Source: Occallatibacter savannae (GTDB lineage: Bacteria; Acidobacteriota; Terriglobia; Terriglobales; Acidobacteriaceae). From it: 64,000 nt of DNA. A model generated the notes under the pieces. The model searched no databases, was not told where the DNA came from, and saw only the letters and a program-made list of their open reading frames with translations. The DNA lies in NCBI RefSeq assembly GCF_003131205.1, contig NZ_QFFY01000001.1, positions 682,001 through 746,000 on the forward strand, given 5' to 3'. Position 1 is the first letter of the stretch. Every line of letters begins with the position of its first letter. This document shows positions 54,566-62,069 of this stretch, in pieces. Both the position numbers and the translations under genes were made by a program.

Positions 54566-55168
54566 CTATTTCGGAGCGGGAGCCTGGGCCTCCTGCTTGT
54601 CGGGCTTCGCGTCTTCCTTGTCGTCGGGCGGTTTGGTGAGGTGCAGCTTTTTGACTTCCTTTGCGCCGGTTTCCGGATCGACGGGGGTCACCTTGATCCC
54701 AGTTGCCATCGCGCCTGAGGTCCACTTGAAGTAGTAGGTCTTTCCTGCCTCGGCCTCGAATCGCGCACGCTCATTCTCCTTTTGGCGAGCCTGATTGAGC
54801 GCGGCGCCTGCCGACATGATGGCGCTGCCGTAGTACATCTTGGGCAATCCTGCGATGACGACGGTGCCAGGCGGCACTTCGGTGAACGCGTACTCGCTGT
54901 TCAGAAGTTTGCCCACGTGCGTGTCATTGATGAAGAGCTCGTCGTGAGCAGCGGAACCGGTGAACCTGTAGGTGCGATAGATGCAGACGATGGCTTTGCC
55001 TGCGGAGGGCGCCGGCAGCACGACTGTGGCCTTTGAGTCCTCGGCTGCAGCGACGGAGCAGGTAAAGAGCAATGCGAAAGCGGCAAAGGTAAGCAGGAGA
55101 ATGAGGATCGACCGGCATGCCTGCCTGAAGTGAGTGGGATTGTGGGCAATGAAGGCTCGGTGAGACAT
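54566..55168 (-). CDS. DUF2846-domain secreted protein
   Basis: A 200-residue protein. The start MSHRAFIAHN at 55168 follows AGAGAGG; codons upstream to 55234 are discarded. A membrane/signal segment (ILILLLTFAAFALLFTCSVA) is followed by a beta domain of the DUF2846 type: AIVCIYRTYRFTGSAA, LFINDTHVGKLLNSEY, GTVVIAG and the FEAEAGKTYYFKW block. A Lys/Asp/Pro-rich tail ends the protein. The fold is likely a periplasmic or lipoprotein-like beta sandwich; function unknown. It converges on glgX. Confidence 0.78.
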   Translation of the reverse strand: MSHRAFIAHNPTHFRQACRSILILLLTFAAFALLFTCSVAAAEDSKATVVLPAPSAGKAIVCIYRTYRFTGSAAHDELFINDTHVGKLLNSEYAFTEVPPGTVVIAGLPKMYYGSAIMSAGAALNQARQKENERARFEAEAGKTYYFKWTSGAMATGIKVTPVDPETGAKEVKKLHLTKPPDDKEDAKPDKQEAQAPAPK

Positions 55169-55411
55169 GAGACCTCTCTCTTGTCGGCCGGTGAGGGGTT
55201 GAAAGCGGGAGCGGGGGCGCCGGACGAGATGCAAGGAAAGATAGTCGCTCTATGCGGTTCGGCTGTGCGGGCGATCACGGATGGCGGTGATTAGCTAGAA
55301 GGCGCGTGCAGGTGGGATCGGAGCATGCGGGCGGAGGCTACATTTGCAGTCCACCTGCCCAGAGAGCGGGCGGGAACGTAGGCGCTTGTGAGCAGCCGAG
55401 AGAGCGCGGGA

Positions 55412-55612
55412 CTACAGGCCTACGCTGGTCGTGAGGCTCGAGGCAATGGCGACGAAAGTGTGGTTGACGCTCTGCGCGACCGCCGATTGGCCCGCGACCG
55501 TTCCCAGCGCGATGAGGCTGAAAGCCATGGCGTACTCGGTGATGCTCTGTCCGCCTTCTGACTCGAGGACGGAGCGTGCAACGAGATGCAGTTTCCTTAC
55601 GAGAGCGTTCAT
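55412..55612 (-). CDS. Flp-like type IVb pilin
   Basis: A 66-residue prepilin-like protein. The stretch LESEGGQSITEYAMAFSLIA has the type IV prepilin layout: a glycine at the cleavage site, glutamate at +5 of the mature chain (E26), and a hydrophobic helix. A GGGGGA site precedes the ATG. No tad/cpa secretion genes lie in the window, so it is an isolated pilin gene here. Confidence 0.75.
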   Translation of the reverse strand: MNALVRKLHLVARSVLESEGGQSITEYAMAFSLIALGTVAGQSAVAQSVNHTFVAIASSLTTSVGL

Positions 55613-55800
55613 CTTGATTCCCCCACTTGCTGTTCGGGCCGTACCACTTAGCTGTGATTACTAGACCGCAAATGGGTGATCTGGGGACAGATGCCTTGGG
55701 TCTATGGACTTTGGTACGGCACGGAAGGGCATGATCCCGTGTTGGACTACCGGAGTGTGGGGGGAGCGATAGGAGGGCAGTTGGCGAAGTACAGGCGGAT

Positions 55801-55828
55801 CCCCAGGTCTCAGATCCGAGACCTGGGG
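55801..55828 (-). repeat. GGTCTC hairpin of the GGTGCCCC family, reversed
   Basis: CCCCAGGTCTC pairs with GAGACCTGGGG (11-base stem, loop AGATCC). On the minus strand the flank reads GGGGTGCCCCAGG, as in the copies left of 28 kb. It lies between the pilin start and the inositol-phosphate synthase 3' end, and can serve as terminator for the latter. Confidence 0.7.
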
Positions 55829-55840
55829 CACCCCGCCAAG

Positions 55841-57187
55841 TCAGTCGTAGTATTCAAGGCCGAGGTGTGTGATGAGGTCAGCGCCCATGATGTGGCGCAG
55901 CGTGTTTTTCAGCTTCATCGACTGGATGAAGAGGTCGTGTTCGGGGTAGAGACCCTCGCGCGTCTGAGGTGATTTGAGGTAGAAGCTCAGCCACTCCTGG
56001 ATGCCGATGTTCTTGAGCGATGGAGTGCGCTGGGCGAGGTCGAGGAAGAGGACCAGATCGAGTGCGATGGGAGCGGCGAGGATGGAGTCGCGGCAGAGGA
56101 AGTCGACCTTGATCTGCATGGGGTAGCCGAGCCATCCGAAGATGTCGATGTTGTCCCAGCCTTCCTTGTTATCGCCGCGCGGCGGGTAGTAGTTGATTCG
56201 GACCTTGTGGAAGATGTCCTTGTAGAGGTCGGGATAGAGCTCGGGCTGGAAGATGTATTCGAGCGAGCCGAGTTTCGACTCTTCCTTGGTCTTAAAGGAC
56301 TCGGGATCGTCGAGAACTTCGCCATCGCGGTTGCCGAGGATGTTTGTGGAGTACCAGCCCGAAACGCCGAGGAGGCGAGCCTTGAAGGCCGGCGCGAGGA
56401 CCGTCTTCATGAAGGTCTGGCCGGTCTTGAAGTCCTTGCCGCAGATGGGAGCCCCGTTCTTTTTAGAGAGCTCGATCATCGCGGGGCAGTCGACGGTGAG
56501 GTTCGGTGCGCCGTTGGCGAATGCAACGCCTTCACTGAGCGCAGCCCAGGCGTAGATCTGCGAAGGAGCGATGCCGGGGTCGTTGGACTCGAGGCCCTTC
56601 TCGAAAGCTTCGATGGACTGGTGAACGGCCGTGGGCTCGAGGAAGATTTCGGTGGAGCCGCACCAGATCATGACGACGCGATCGACAGTTTTCCTGAAGT
56701 TCTGGATGTCGGCGCGGACCTGGTCGGCGAGGTCCTTCTTGTTCTTGCCTGTTTTGACGTGCGTGCCGTGAAGGCGCTTGACGTAGTACTGGTCGAAGAC
56801 CGCGGGCAGAGGCTTGATGGTTTCAAGGTAGGGCTTAAGCTGCTCGAGTGTTTCCTTCTCGAGGACCTTGGCGTGAGCGGCGCTCTCGTAGACGTTGTCT
56901 TCGAAGATGTCCCAGCCGGTGAAGACGATGTCGTTGAGGTCGGCGAGCGGAACGAAATCTTTTACGAGAGGCGACTTGTTGTCAGTGCGCTTGCCGAGGC
57001 GGATGGTGCCCATTTGCGTGAGCGAGCCGATAGGCTTGGCGAGACCGCGGCGGACTGCTTCTACGCCGGCGATCATCGTGGTGGCAACGGCGCCGAGTCC
57101 GACCACCATGATGCCGAGCTTGCCTTTTGCGGGTGCGGGCTTGTCAACCTGGGCGGTCTTTTGGCCGCTCTGTTCGCTGGTGCTCAT
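55841..57187 (-). CDS. ino1: myo-Inositol-1-phosphate synthase
   Basis: NAD-dependent cyclisation of glucose 6-phosphate to inositol 1-phosphate. The 448-residue protein has the N-terminal NAD loop MVVGLGAVATT, the block VVMIWCGSTEIF, the ICGKDFKTGQTFMKT block with catalytic lysines and a C-terminal GWDNIDIFGW stretch as in this enzyme. It is of bacterial length. The product would feed inositol lipids or a solute; no phosphatase or lipid gene is adjacent. The DedA gene is 102 bases upstream on the same strand. Confidence 0.93.
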   Translation of the reverse strand: MSTSEQSGQKTAQVDKPAPAKGKLGIMVVGLGAVATTMIAGVEAVRRGLAKPIGSLTQMGTIRLGKRTDNKSPLVKDFVPLADLNDIVFTGWDIFEDNVYESAAHAKVLEKETLEQLKPYLETIKPLPAVFDQYYVKRLHGTHVKTGKNKKDLADQVRADIQNFRKTVDRVVMIWCGSTEIFLEPTAVHQSIEAFEKGLESNDPGIAPSQIYAWAALSEGVAFANGAPNLTVDCPAMIELSKKNGAPICGKDFKTGQTFMKTVLAPAFKARLLGVSGWYSTNILGNRDGEVLDDPESFKTKEESKLGSLEYIFQPELYPDLYKDIFHKVRINYYPPRGDNKEGWDNIDIFGWLGYPMQIKVDFLCRDSILAAPIALDLVLFLDLAQRTPSLKNIGIQEWLSFYLKSPQTREGLYPEHDLFIQSMKLKNTLRHIMGADLITHLGLEYYD

Positions 57188-57289
57188 TCTTCTTTTCCTA
57201 ACCTTCCTTGATGAAGTAATTCAGAGTTGAAATCGGGCAGACGAAACAGTGTACGCCCGCAGACCGGGTGCTTTCCTCTCTGGGGAATG

Positions 57290-57928
57290 TCAGGCTTGTT
57301 GGGCCTGACGGACGCGTCTGATGTGTGTCCAGAGGAACCAGACGATGGCGGCGACAAGGGCGAGCTCGACGACGAGATGAAAGCGATGGAACCACTCGTG
57401 AAAGCGAGGGTCGGTGTGCCATGCTTCGCCGAGCCGCATTCCGACATAAGCGAGAACGTAGCACCACGGCCAGGAGCCGATGAACGTGTAGATGTGAAAG
57501 CGAAGCTGCGGCATGCGGGCCACGCCGGCCGGGAATGCAATGAAGGTGCGAACGACGGGAAGAAGCCGTCCGACGAGGACGGTTATGCCGCCGTACTTCT
57601 CAAAGAAGCGCGTGATGCGGTCGAGATCGTGCGGGCTCATCAGCACCCAGCGGCCGTAACGCAGGACGAGAGGACGGCCGCCCCACGCGCCAATCCAGTA
57701 GGCTACGACTGAGCCGAGATTGCAGCCGATCGCGCCGGCGGTGGCTACCCAGAAGAGGCTGAAGTGGCCGGTGTACACAAGGTATCCGGCGAAGGTCATG
57801 ATGATTTCGGAGGGGAGCGGAATGCAGGCGGATTCAATGCCCATCAGGGCAACGATGCCGGCGTATCCGAGGGAGCCGATGACGTGGGTTACAAACTGTA
57901 CGATGAGCGGCAGAATGCGTTCGGTCAT
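57290..57928 (-). CDS. DedA family membrane protein
   Basis: A 212-residue protein with about five hydrophobic segments. The DedA signature GRLLPVVRTFIAFPAG, N-terminal ESACIPLPSEI and the ARMPQLRFHIYTFIGS block are intact. Members of this family are now linked to flipping of undecaprenyl phosphate and other lipids. It may be co-transcribed with the inositol-phosphate synthase gene. Confidence 0.9.
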   Translation of the reverse strand: MTERILPLIVQFVTHVIGSLGYAGIVALMGIESACIPLPSEIIMTFAGYLVYTGHFSLFWVATAGAIGCNLGSVVAYWIGAWGGRPLVLRYGRWVLMSPHDLDRITRFFEKYGGITVLVGRLLPVVRTFIAFPAGVARMPQLRFHIYTFIGSWPWCYVLAYVGMRLGEAWHTDPRFHEWFHRFHLVVELALVAAIVWFLWTHIRRVRQAQQA

Positions 57929-58051
57929 GGGCTTGTTCAGTATATAGGTTGAGGTTGGGCCTCGCAGGAAGCAGGGACCTTCAGGCCCGAACAGCGAATG
58001 CTCTTGCTGCTACGATTGAGTTGATTTATCCCGCACGCGAGGTGTTTGAGA

Positions 58052-58879
58052 GTGGCTGAGTTTCCTCCTGTTCCGTTGACGCTTGAAGGGTCTGCTGTAC
58101 TGCATCAGTTTTTCCGCTTTGACTGGAAGTCTTGGAAAGCTTGTTCGGCACAGGAGCGCGATCAGATTGCTGGTGAATTTGGCACGGCGCTCGGGAGTAT
58201 GGAGAAATCAAGTGACGGGAAGGTGCAGTCGGGGCTGTTCTCGCAGCTGGGCCATAAGGGCGATTTGATCCTGGTGCATTTTCGCGATTCGTTTGAGGCG
58301 TTGAACCAGGTGGAGCTGGACCTGGCGCAGACGCGGATGTCGGAGTTTCTGGCCCCGACACACTCGTATGTTTCCGTAGTGGAGCTCGGCCTGTACGAGT
58401 CGACGCGGAAGACATATGAGGCCGCGGCGTCGAAGGGAGCGGAGCCCTTCTCGCCGGAGTGGAACGCGGACGTTGAAGCGTCAATGAAGCGTGGAGCGGA
58501 GGCGATGAAGCCGCGGCTCTTCCCTTCTATCCCTGAGGCCAAGTATCTGTGCTTCTATCCCATGGATCGCAAACGCGGCGAGCAGGTGAATTGGTACACG
58601 GTTCCGTTTGCGGACCGGCAGCGGATGATGCACGAGCACGGGCTCATCGGGCGGCGCTATGGCGATGTGGTGAAGCAGATCATCTCCGGATCGATCGGGA
58701 TGGATGACTGGGAGTGGGGCGTGGATCTGTTTGCCGATGACCCGGTGGTCTTCAAGAAGCTGATCTACGAGATGCGGTTCGATGAGGTGAGCGCGGTCTA
58801 TGCGTTGTTTGGGGCATTTTATATCGCGCTGCGGCTGCCCGTGGAGAAGCTGGGGGGCTGGTTGAGCGGGAAGCTGTAG
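58052..58879 (+). CDS. hemQ: Chlorite dismutase-family coproheme decarboxylase
   Basis: HemQ-type enzyme that converts coproheme to protoheme in the coproporphyrin-dependent pathway. The GTG at 58052 lies nine bases after GCGAGG; a TTG six bases upstream is an alternative. The product has 275 residues. Diagnostic segments are FYPMDRKRGEQVNWY, which contains the catalytic tyrosine region, and EHGLIGRRYGDVVKQII, plus DDWEWGVDLFADDPV. It lacks an apparent signal peptide. A partial hemD lies 5 kb downstream, but the two are not in one operon. Confidence 0.88.
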   Translation: MAEFPPVPLTLEGSAVLHQFFRFDWKSWKACSAQERDQIAGEFGTALGSMEKSSDGKVQSGLFSQLGHKGDLILVHFRDSFEALNQVELDLAQTRMSEFLAPTHSYVSVVELGLYESTRKTYEAAASKGAEPFSPEWNADVEASMKRGAEAMKPRLFPSIPEAKYLCFYPMDRKRGEQVNWYTVPFADRQRMMHEHGLIGRRYGDVVKQIISGSIGMDDWEWGVDLFADDPVVFKKLIYEMRFDEVSAVYALFGAFYIALRLPVEKLGGWLSGKL

Positions 58880-58894
58880 CACTCACTCTCGACA

Positions 58895-58927
58895 GTAAGG
58901 ACGTTTTGCCTTACCTCTAGTGTAGAG
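58895..58927. promoter_or_regulatory. Dyads upstream of AbrB/PIN module
   Basis: GTAAGG-N8-CCTTAC (58895-58914) is followed by CTCTA-GTG-TAGAG (58915-58927). The second contains the ribosome-binding AGAG and sits nine bases before the ATG. These are candidate operators for AbrB-type autoregulation; a role in translation is also possible. Confidence 0.5.
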
Positions 58928-58935
58928 GAGCTTTG

Positions 58936-59187
58936 ATGGCGACGCTCACGATTACCGCAAAGGGGCAGATCACGCTGAAGCAGGAACTGCTGCGGCATAT
59001 GAAAGTTGCGCCGGGCCAGAAGGTGGAGGTGAGCCCTCTGCCGGACGGTAGGATTGCGATTGGTGCTCCGGCGAAGCGCGGTTCGATCGAAAATTTTATC
59101 GGGAGCCTGAAGCGCCGGGGTGGCCCGCATCTCACGATCGAGCAAATCAGGAAGATCACCGAGGATGCCTGGGCAGGTAAGCGGTGA
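58936..59187 (+). CDS. AbrB/MazE/SpoVT-type antitoxin
   Basis: An 83-residue antitoxin with a swapped-hairpin DNA-binding domain (ATLTITAKGQITLKQELL), a middle loop VEVSPLPDGRIAIG, and a C-terminal toxin-contact region (HLTIEQIRKITEDAWAG). The ATG follows AGAGGAG. The toxin gene overlaps its stop in a GTGA junction. Fold and class differ from the Phd-type antitoxin of the other pair. Confidence 0.88.
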   Translation: MATLTITAKGQITLKQELLRHMKVAPGQKVEVSPLPDGRIAIGAPAKRGSIENFIGSLKRRGGPHLTIEQIRKITEDAWAGKR

Positions 59188-59585
59188 AGACCACCGCAGA
59201 CACCAATATTCTGCTGCGCGGCGCATTGGCCGATGATCCTCGGCAGTCGGCGACGGCTGCCCATTTGCTTCGGAATGCGGAGTTGATAGCAGTTCCGGTT
59301 TCAGCGCTCTGCGAGTTTGTTTGGGTTCTCCGGCAAGGTTACAAGTGGCCTTTTGCACAGGTGGCTGAATCGCTGCGCGCACTCCTTTCCAGTCCCAATG
59401 TGGTAACGAACTACGCGGTCGCGGAAGCAGGATTGACTATGCTTGAGGCCGGAGGCGATTTCACTGACGGAGTACTGCAGACTGAAGGCGAGTGGTTGGG
59501 AGGCCAGGAATTCGTGAGCTTCGACCGAAAGGCAGTTACGTTGCTGAAAGAACAGGGCAAGCGCGCTCGTCTGCTACAGTCGTGA
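59184..59585 (+). CDS. PIN-domain toxin, second module
   Basis: A 133-residue PIN ribonuclease starting at GTG 59184. Acidic sites are in TTADTNILLRG, CEFVWVLRQ, EAGGDFTDGVL and SFDRKAVTL. It is of a different PIN subfamily from the 51883-52296 toxin, with a longer central region and the DFxD motif typical of AbrB-paired toxins. Together with the upstream gene it forms a complete module. Confidence 0.87.
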   Translation: MKTTADTNILLRGALADDPRQSATAAHLLRNAELIAVPVSALCEFVWVLRQGYKWPFAQVAESLRALLSSPNVVTNYAVAEAGLTMLEAGGDFTDGVLQTEGEWLGGQEFVSFDRKAVTLLKEQGKRARLLQS

Positions 59586-59592
59586 GCCTCCT

Positions 59593-60102
59593 TCACTTGA
59601 GAGGAATTGAAAGCACCCATCGCTGCGCAAAACGTTTGATTAGGTACGCGATCGGCAGGCCAACGACGAGAGCATGTGTGACCACGCCTTTGAGCAGGTC
59701 GCCTAGCTGATAGGGACCGTGGCTATGAAGTGCGGAAAGTGGAAGGACAATAAGCCGCATGAAGTTGTCAACCGCGGCGCCGAAGAAGAGGCCGCAGATC
59801 AGCCAGCTCTCCTTTAGAAAGGAAAGCCTGCGGCTTGCAGCGTAGTAGATTGCGGCTGCCGAGAGCGCGATAAAGTAATGCAACGCGACGCCGAGGATAT
59901 AGGTTCCCTCTCCGCCGTTGAACGCCCCCCTCCCGAGCACGCCGCCGGCGATTACGAGAGGAATATCCCAGCCGAACCAGATGCAGGCCTGCAAAAGATC
60001 GAGCGTGCCTGCCACAACGCCTGCGATGCTGATGGCCAGTACTGCTGTTCGGTGCGTTACTGCGTCGCGCGAAAGAACATCGGTCACTTCCCACCTCATC
60101 AT
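59593..60102 (-). CDS. Four-helix integral membrane protein
   Basis: The start at 60102 (MMRWEVTDVL) follows CGGAGCAA; the reading frame open to 60300 is not supported upstream. The 169-residue product has four membrane segments at about 25-45, 65-85, 92-112 and 130-152. Motif-like stretches are GTLDLLQACIWFG and GLFFGAAVDNFMRLIVLPL. No family name is certain, although it resembles small uncharacterised membrane proteins of the DUF1440 or related type. It is divergent from the regulator at 60303. Confidence 0.65.
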   Translation of the reverse strand: MMRWEVTDVLSRDAVTHRTAVLAISIAGVVAGTLDLLQACIWFGWDIPLVIAGGVLGRGAFNGGEGTYILGVALHYFIALSAAAIYYAASRRLSFLKESWLICGLFFGAAVDNFMRLIVLPLSALHSHGPYQLGDLLKGVVTHALVVGLPIAYLIKRFAQRWVLSIPLK

Positions 60103-60302
60103 TTGCTCCGGTGCTGATTTCGCAAGCTGTGAGCCGGCGGTGGACCGGAGCGCTTCCCGACCGTACTTGAAAAGCGTGCAGAAGTCCTGAATCCGCTCTG
60201 AATCGGCCTGAAGAGTTCTGAAAAGGCGCCGTCGGCATCGCGATAACGCTACATTGCTACAATCTGGAATTGCCTGCACCGCCGCAATCCTCTGGAGCAC
60301 GC

Positions 60303-61226
60303 ATGGACCGCCCAGCTACAACAAAGCGCCGCGTCGGAGAGTGGTACGTCGACCCTGATGCCGGCACGATGACGCGGAATGGTGAAACGACCCGGCTGGA
60401 CTTGCGGTCGATGCGGCTTTTGACGTGTCTGGTCGAACATGGCGGACAGGTGGTGACGATCGACGAACTGATCAGCCACGTCTGGGCTGGGGTTTCGGTC
60501 TCGCCTGATTCCGTTTATCAGGCGATCACCGCGCTTCGCCGACAGCTAGGCGACGATCCTCGCAAGCCTGCCTATATTGAAACGGTGCCGCGGCTCGGTT
60601 ACCGGCTTATCGCGCAAACTACTCCTTGGGCCGGTGCGGAAGCAGGCGATGCGGCTGATCCGGCAGCAGAGAGTCCGGCGGGATCAAAGCCTGTAGCCAT
60701 CGCGCGGAGGCGCGGGACGAGGAGGATTGCCTGGGCAGCCTTGATTCTCGTTGTTGTTTTGGCGCTGGCCTTCGTGGTGCATGCGAAGCTGTCGGGCGGA
60801 ACGCGATCTGCCGCCTCGATAGTGAAGCCTGCAACCACGTTGGGCGTGCTGCCCTTTCTGGATCTGACGGAGGGTATGCACAACGAAGAGTTTGCAGACG
60901 GAATGACGGAAGAAATTATCGACAAGCTCAGCAAGGTTTCCGGACTGCAGGTTCCGTCGGCGACGGCTTCGTTCTACTACAAGTCAAAGAACCTGCCTGT
61001 AACTGATATCGCGCGAGGGCTGAAGGTGAGCTATCTGCTCGACGGCAGCGTTCGCAAGTCGAACGGCAGAGTGCGTATCGCTGCACGGCTCGTGCGCGCC
61101 GATAATAGCTACGTGATCTGGACGAATTCGTACGATCGACCGGTAAGCGACCTGATCCTGGTTCAGGACGACATCGCTGGCGAGGTAGCAAAGGCTCTTG
61201 AAGCCACTGTTGTGCAACAAAACTGA
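60303..61226 (+). CDS. CadC-like winged-helix membrane regulator
   Basis: A 307-residue protein starting at ATG 60303 (TGGAGC upstream). A cytosolic OmpR/CadC-type winged helix (about 10-105: LRSMRLLTCLVEHGGQVVTI, DSVYQAITALRRQLG, YIETVPRLGYRLI) is followed by a linker, a membrane helix (AWAALILVVVLALAFVVH) and an extracytoplasmic domain (LGVLPFLDLTEG, FADGMTEEIIDKLS, VSYLLDGSVRKSNGRVRIAA). Such proteins usually continue into TPRs, but this one ends after the domain. The nth gene follows 13 bases on. Confidence 0.85.
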   Translation: MDRPATTKRRVGEWYVDPDAGTMTRNGETTRLDLRSMRLLTCLVEHGGQVVTIDELISHVWAGVSVSPDSVYQAITALRRQLGDDPRKPAYIETVPRLGYRLIAQTTPWAGAEAGDAADPAAESPAGSKPVAIARRRGTRRIAWAALILVVVLALAFVVHAKLSGGTRSAASIVKPATTLGVLPFLDLTEGMHNEEFADGMTEEIIDKLSKVSGLQVPSATASFYYKSKNLPVTDIARGLKVSYLLDGSVRKSNGRVRIAARLVRADNSYVIWTNSYDRPVSDLILVQDDIAGEVAKALEATVVQQN

Positions 61227-61239
61227 TAAGGAGCGGTTC

Positions 61240-61989
61240 ATGCCCGCGGCAAAGAAAAAACCGAAGCAAATAGAGAAAACTCTCCGCAAGGGCGTAAAGG
61301 GCCGCGCGCCGACTGCAAAAGTGCGAACGAAAAAGATGGGCGGCGACGTCGCACCGGAGCGCGTGAACGCAATATTGAAGGGACTGGATGAGGCGTACCC
61401 GGAGGCGGTGTGTGCGTTGACGCATCGGACGCCGTGGGAGCTGCTGGTGGCGACGATCTTGTCGGCGCAGTGCACGGATGTGCGGGTGAACATGGTGACG
61501 CCGGAGCTGTTCCGGCGCTTCCCTACTCCGGAGGCGATGGCCAAGGCGGAGATTCCGGAGTTGATCGAGCTTATCCGGACGACCGGGTTCTTCAACAACA
61601 AGGCGAAGTCAATCAAGGGCGCGGCACAGGCTATCGTGGAGCGATTCGGAGGGAAGGTTCCGGAGACGCTGGCGGAACTGATTACGGTTCCGGGAGCGGC
61701 GCGGAAGACGGCCAACGTGGTGCTGGGCGTGAGCTACGGGAAGGCGGAGGGCGTGGTGGTCGACACGCACGTGTTTCGCATTTCAAGGCGGCTGGACCTT
61801 TCGAAGTCGGACACGGCGGAGAAGGTGGAGCAGGATCTGATGAAGATTTTGCCGCACGATCGCTGGATCAGCTACTCGCACCAGGTGATCCATCATGGGC
61901 GGCAGGTTTGTATTGCGCGGGCTCCGAAGTGCAAAGAGTGCAACCTGGAGACTCTGTGCAAGTCGGAAGACAAGACGTGGTGGAGCTGA
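61240..61989 (+). CDS. nth: Endonuclease III
   Basis: DNA glycosylase/AP lyase of base-excision repair. The ATG at 61240 follows AAGGAG and gives 249 residues, about 35 of which form a Lys/Arg-rich N-terminal extension not seen in short homologues. The helix-hairpin-helix region VPGAARKTANVVL contains catalytic K156; D175 is in VVDTHV. The 4Fe-4S cluster cysteines are C224, C231, C234 and C240 (spacing 6-2-5). It is 13 bases after the CadC-like regulator and probably co-transcribed. Confidence 0.94.
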   Translation: MPAAKKKPKQIEKTLRKGVKGRAPTAKVRTKKMGGDVAPERVNAILKGLDEAYPEAVCALTHRTPWELLVATILSAQCTDVRVNMVTPELFRRFPTPEAMAKAEIPELIELIRTTGFFNNKAKSIKGAAQAIVERFGGKVPETLAELITVPGAARKTANVVLGVSYGKAEGVVVDTHVFRISRRLDLSKSDTAEKVEQDLMKILPHDRWISYSHQVIHHGRQVCIARAPKCKECNLETLCKSEDKTWWS

Positions 61990-61996
61990 AAAGCAG

Positions 61997-62064
61997 CCGG
62001 TAGCCATTAGCCTTTAGCTTGTAGCTTTTGTCTCGTGCTACAGCTACAGGCTACGAGCTACCGG
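61997..62064. terminator. Long hairpin of degenerate GTAGC units
   Basis: The left arm CCGGTAGCCATTAGCC... and right arm ...GGCTACGAGCTACCGG pair over nearly 28 bases with few mismatches and a loop near 62030. Each arm is built of GTAGC/TTAGC units. It lies between the converging nth and sugar-dehydrogenase genes, where a bidirectional terminator is expected. Confidence 0.75.
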
Positions 62065-62069
62065 CCTCC

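Noticed and set aside
56207..57211. 334-residue + strand frame over inositol-phosphate synthase
   Set aside because: Shadow of the real minus-strand gene, which is complete and recognisable.
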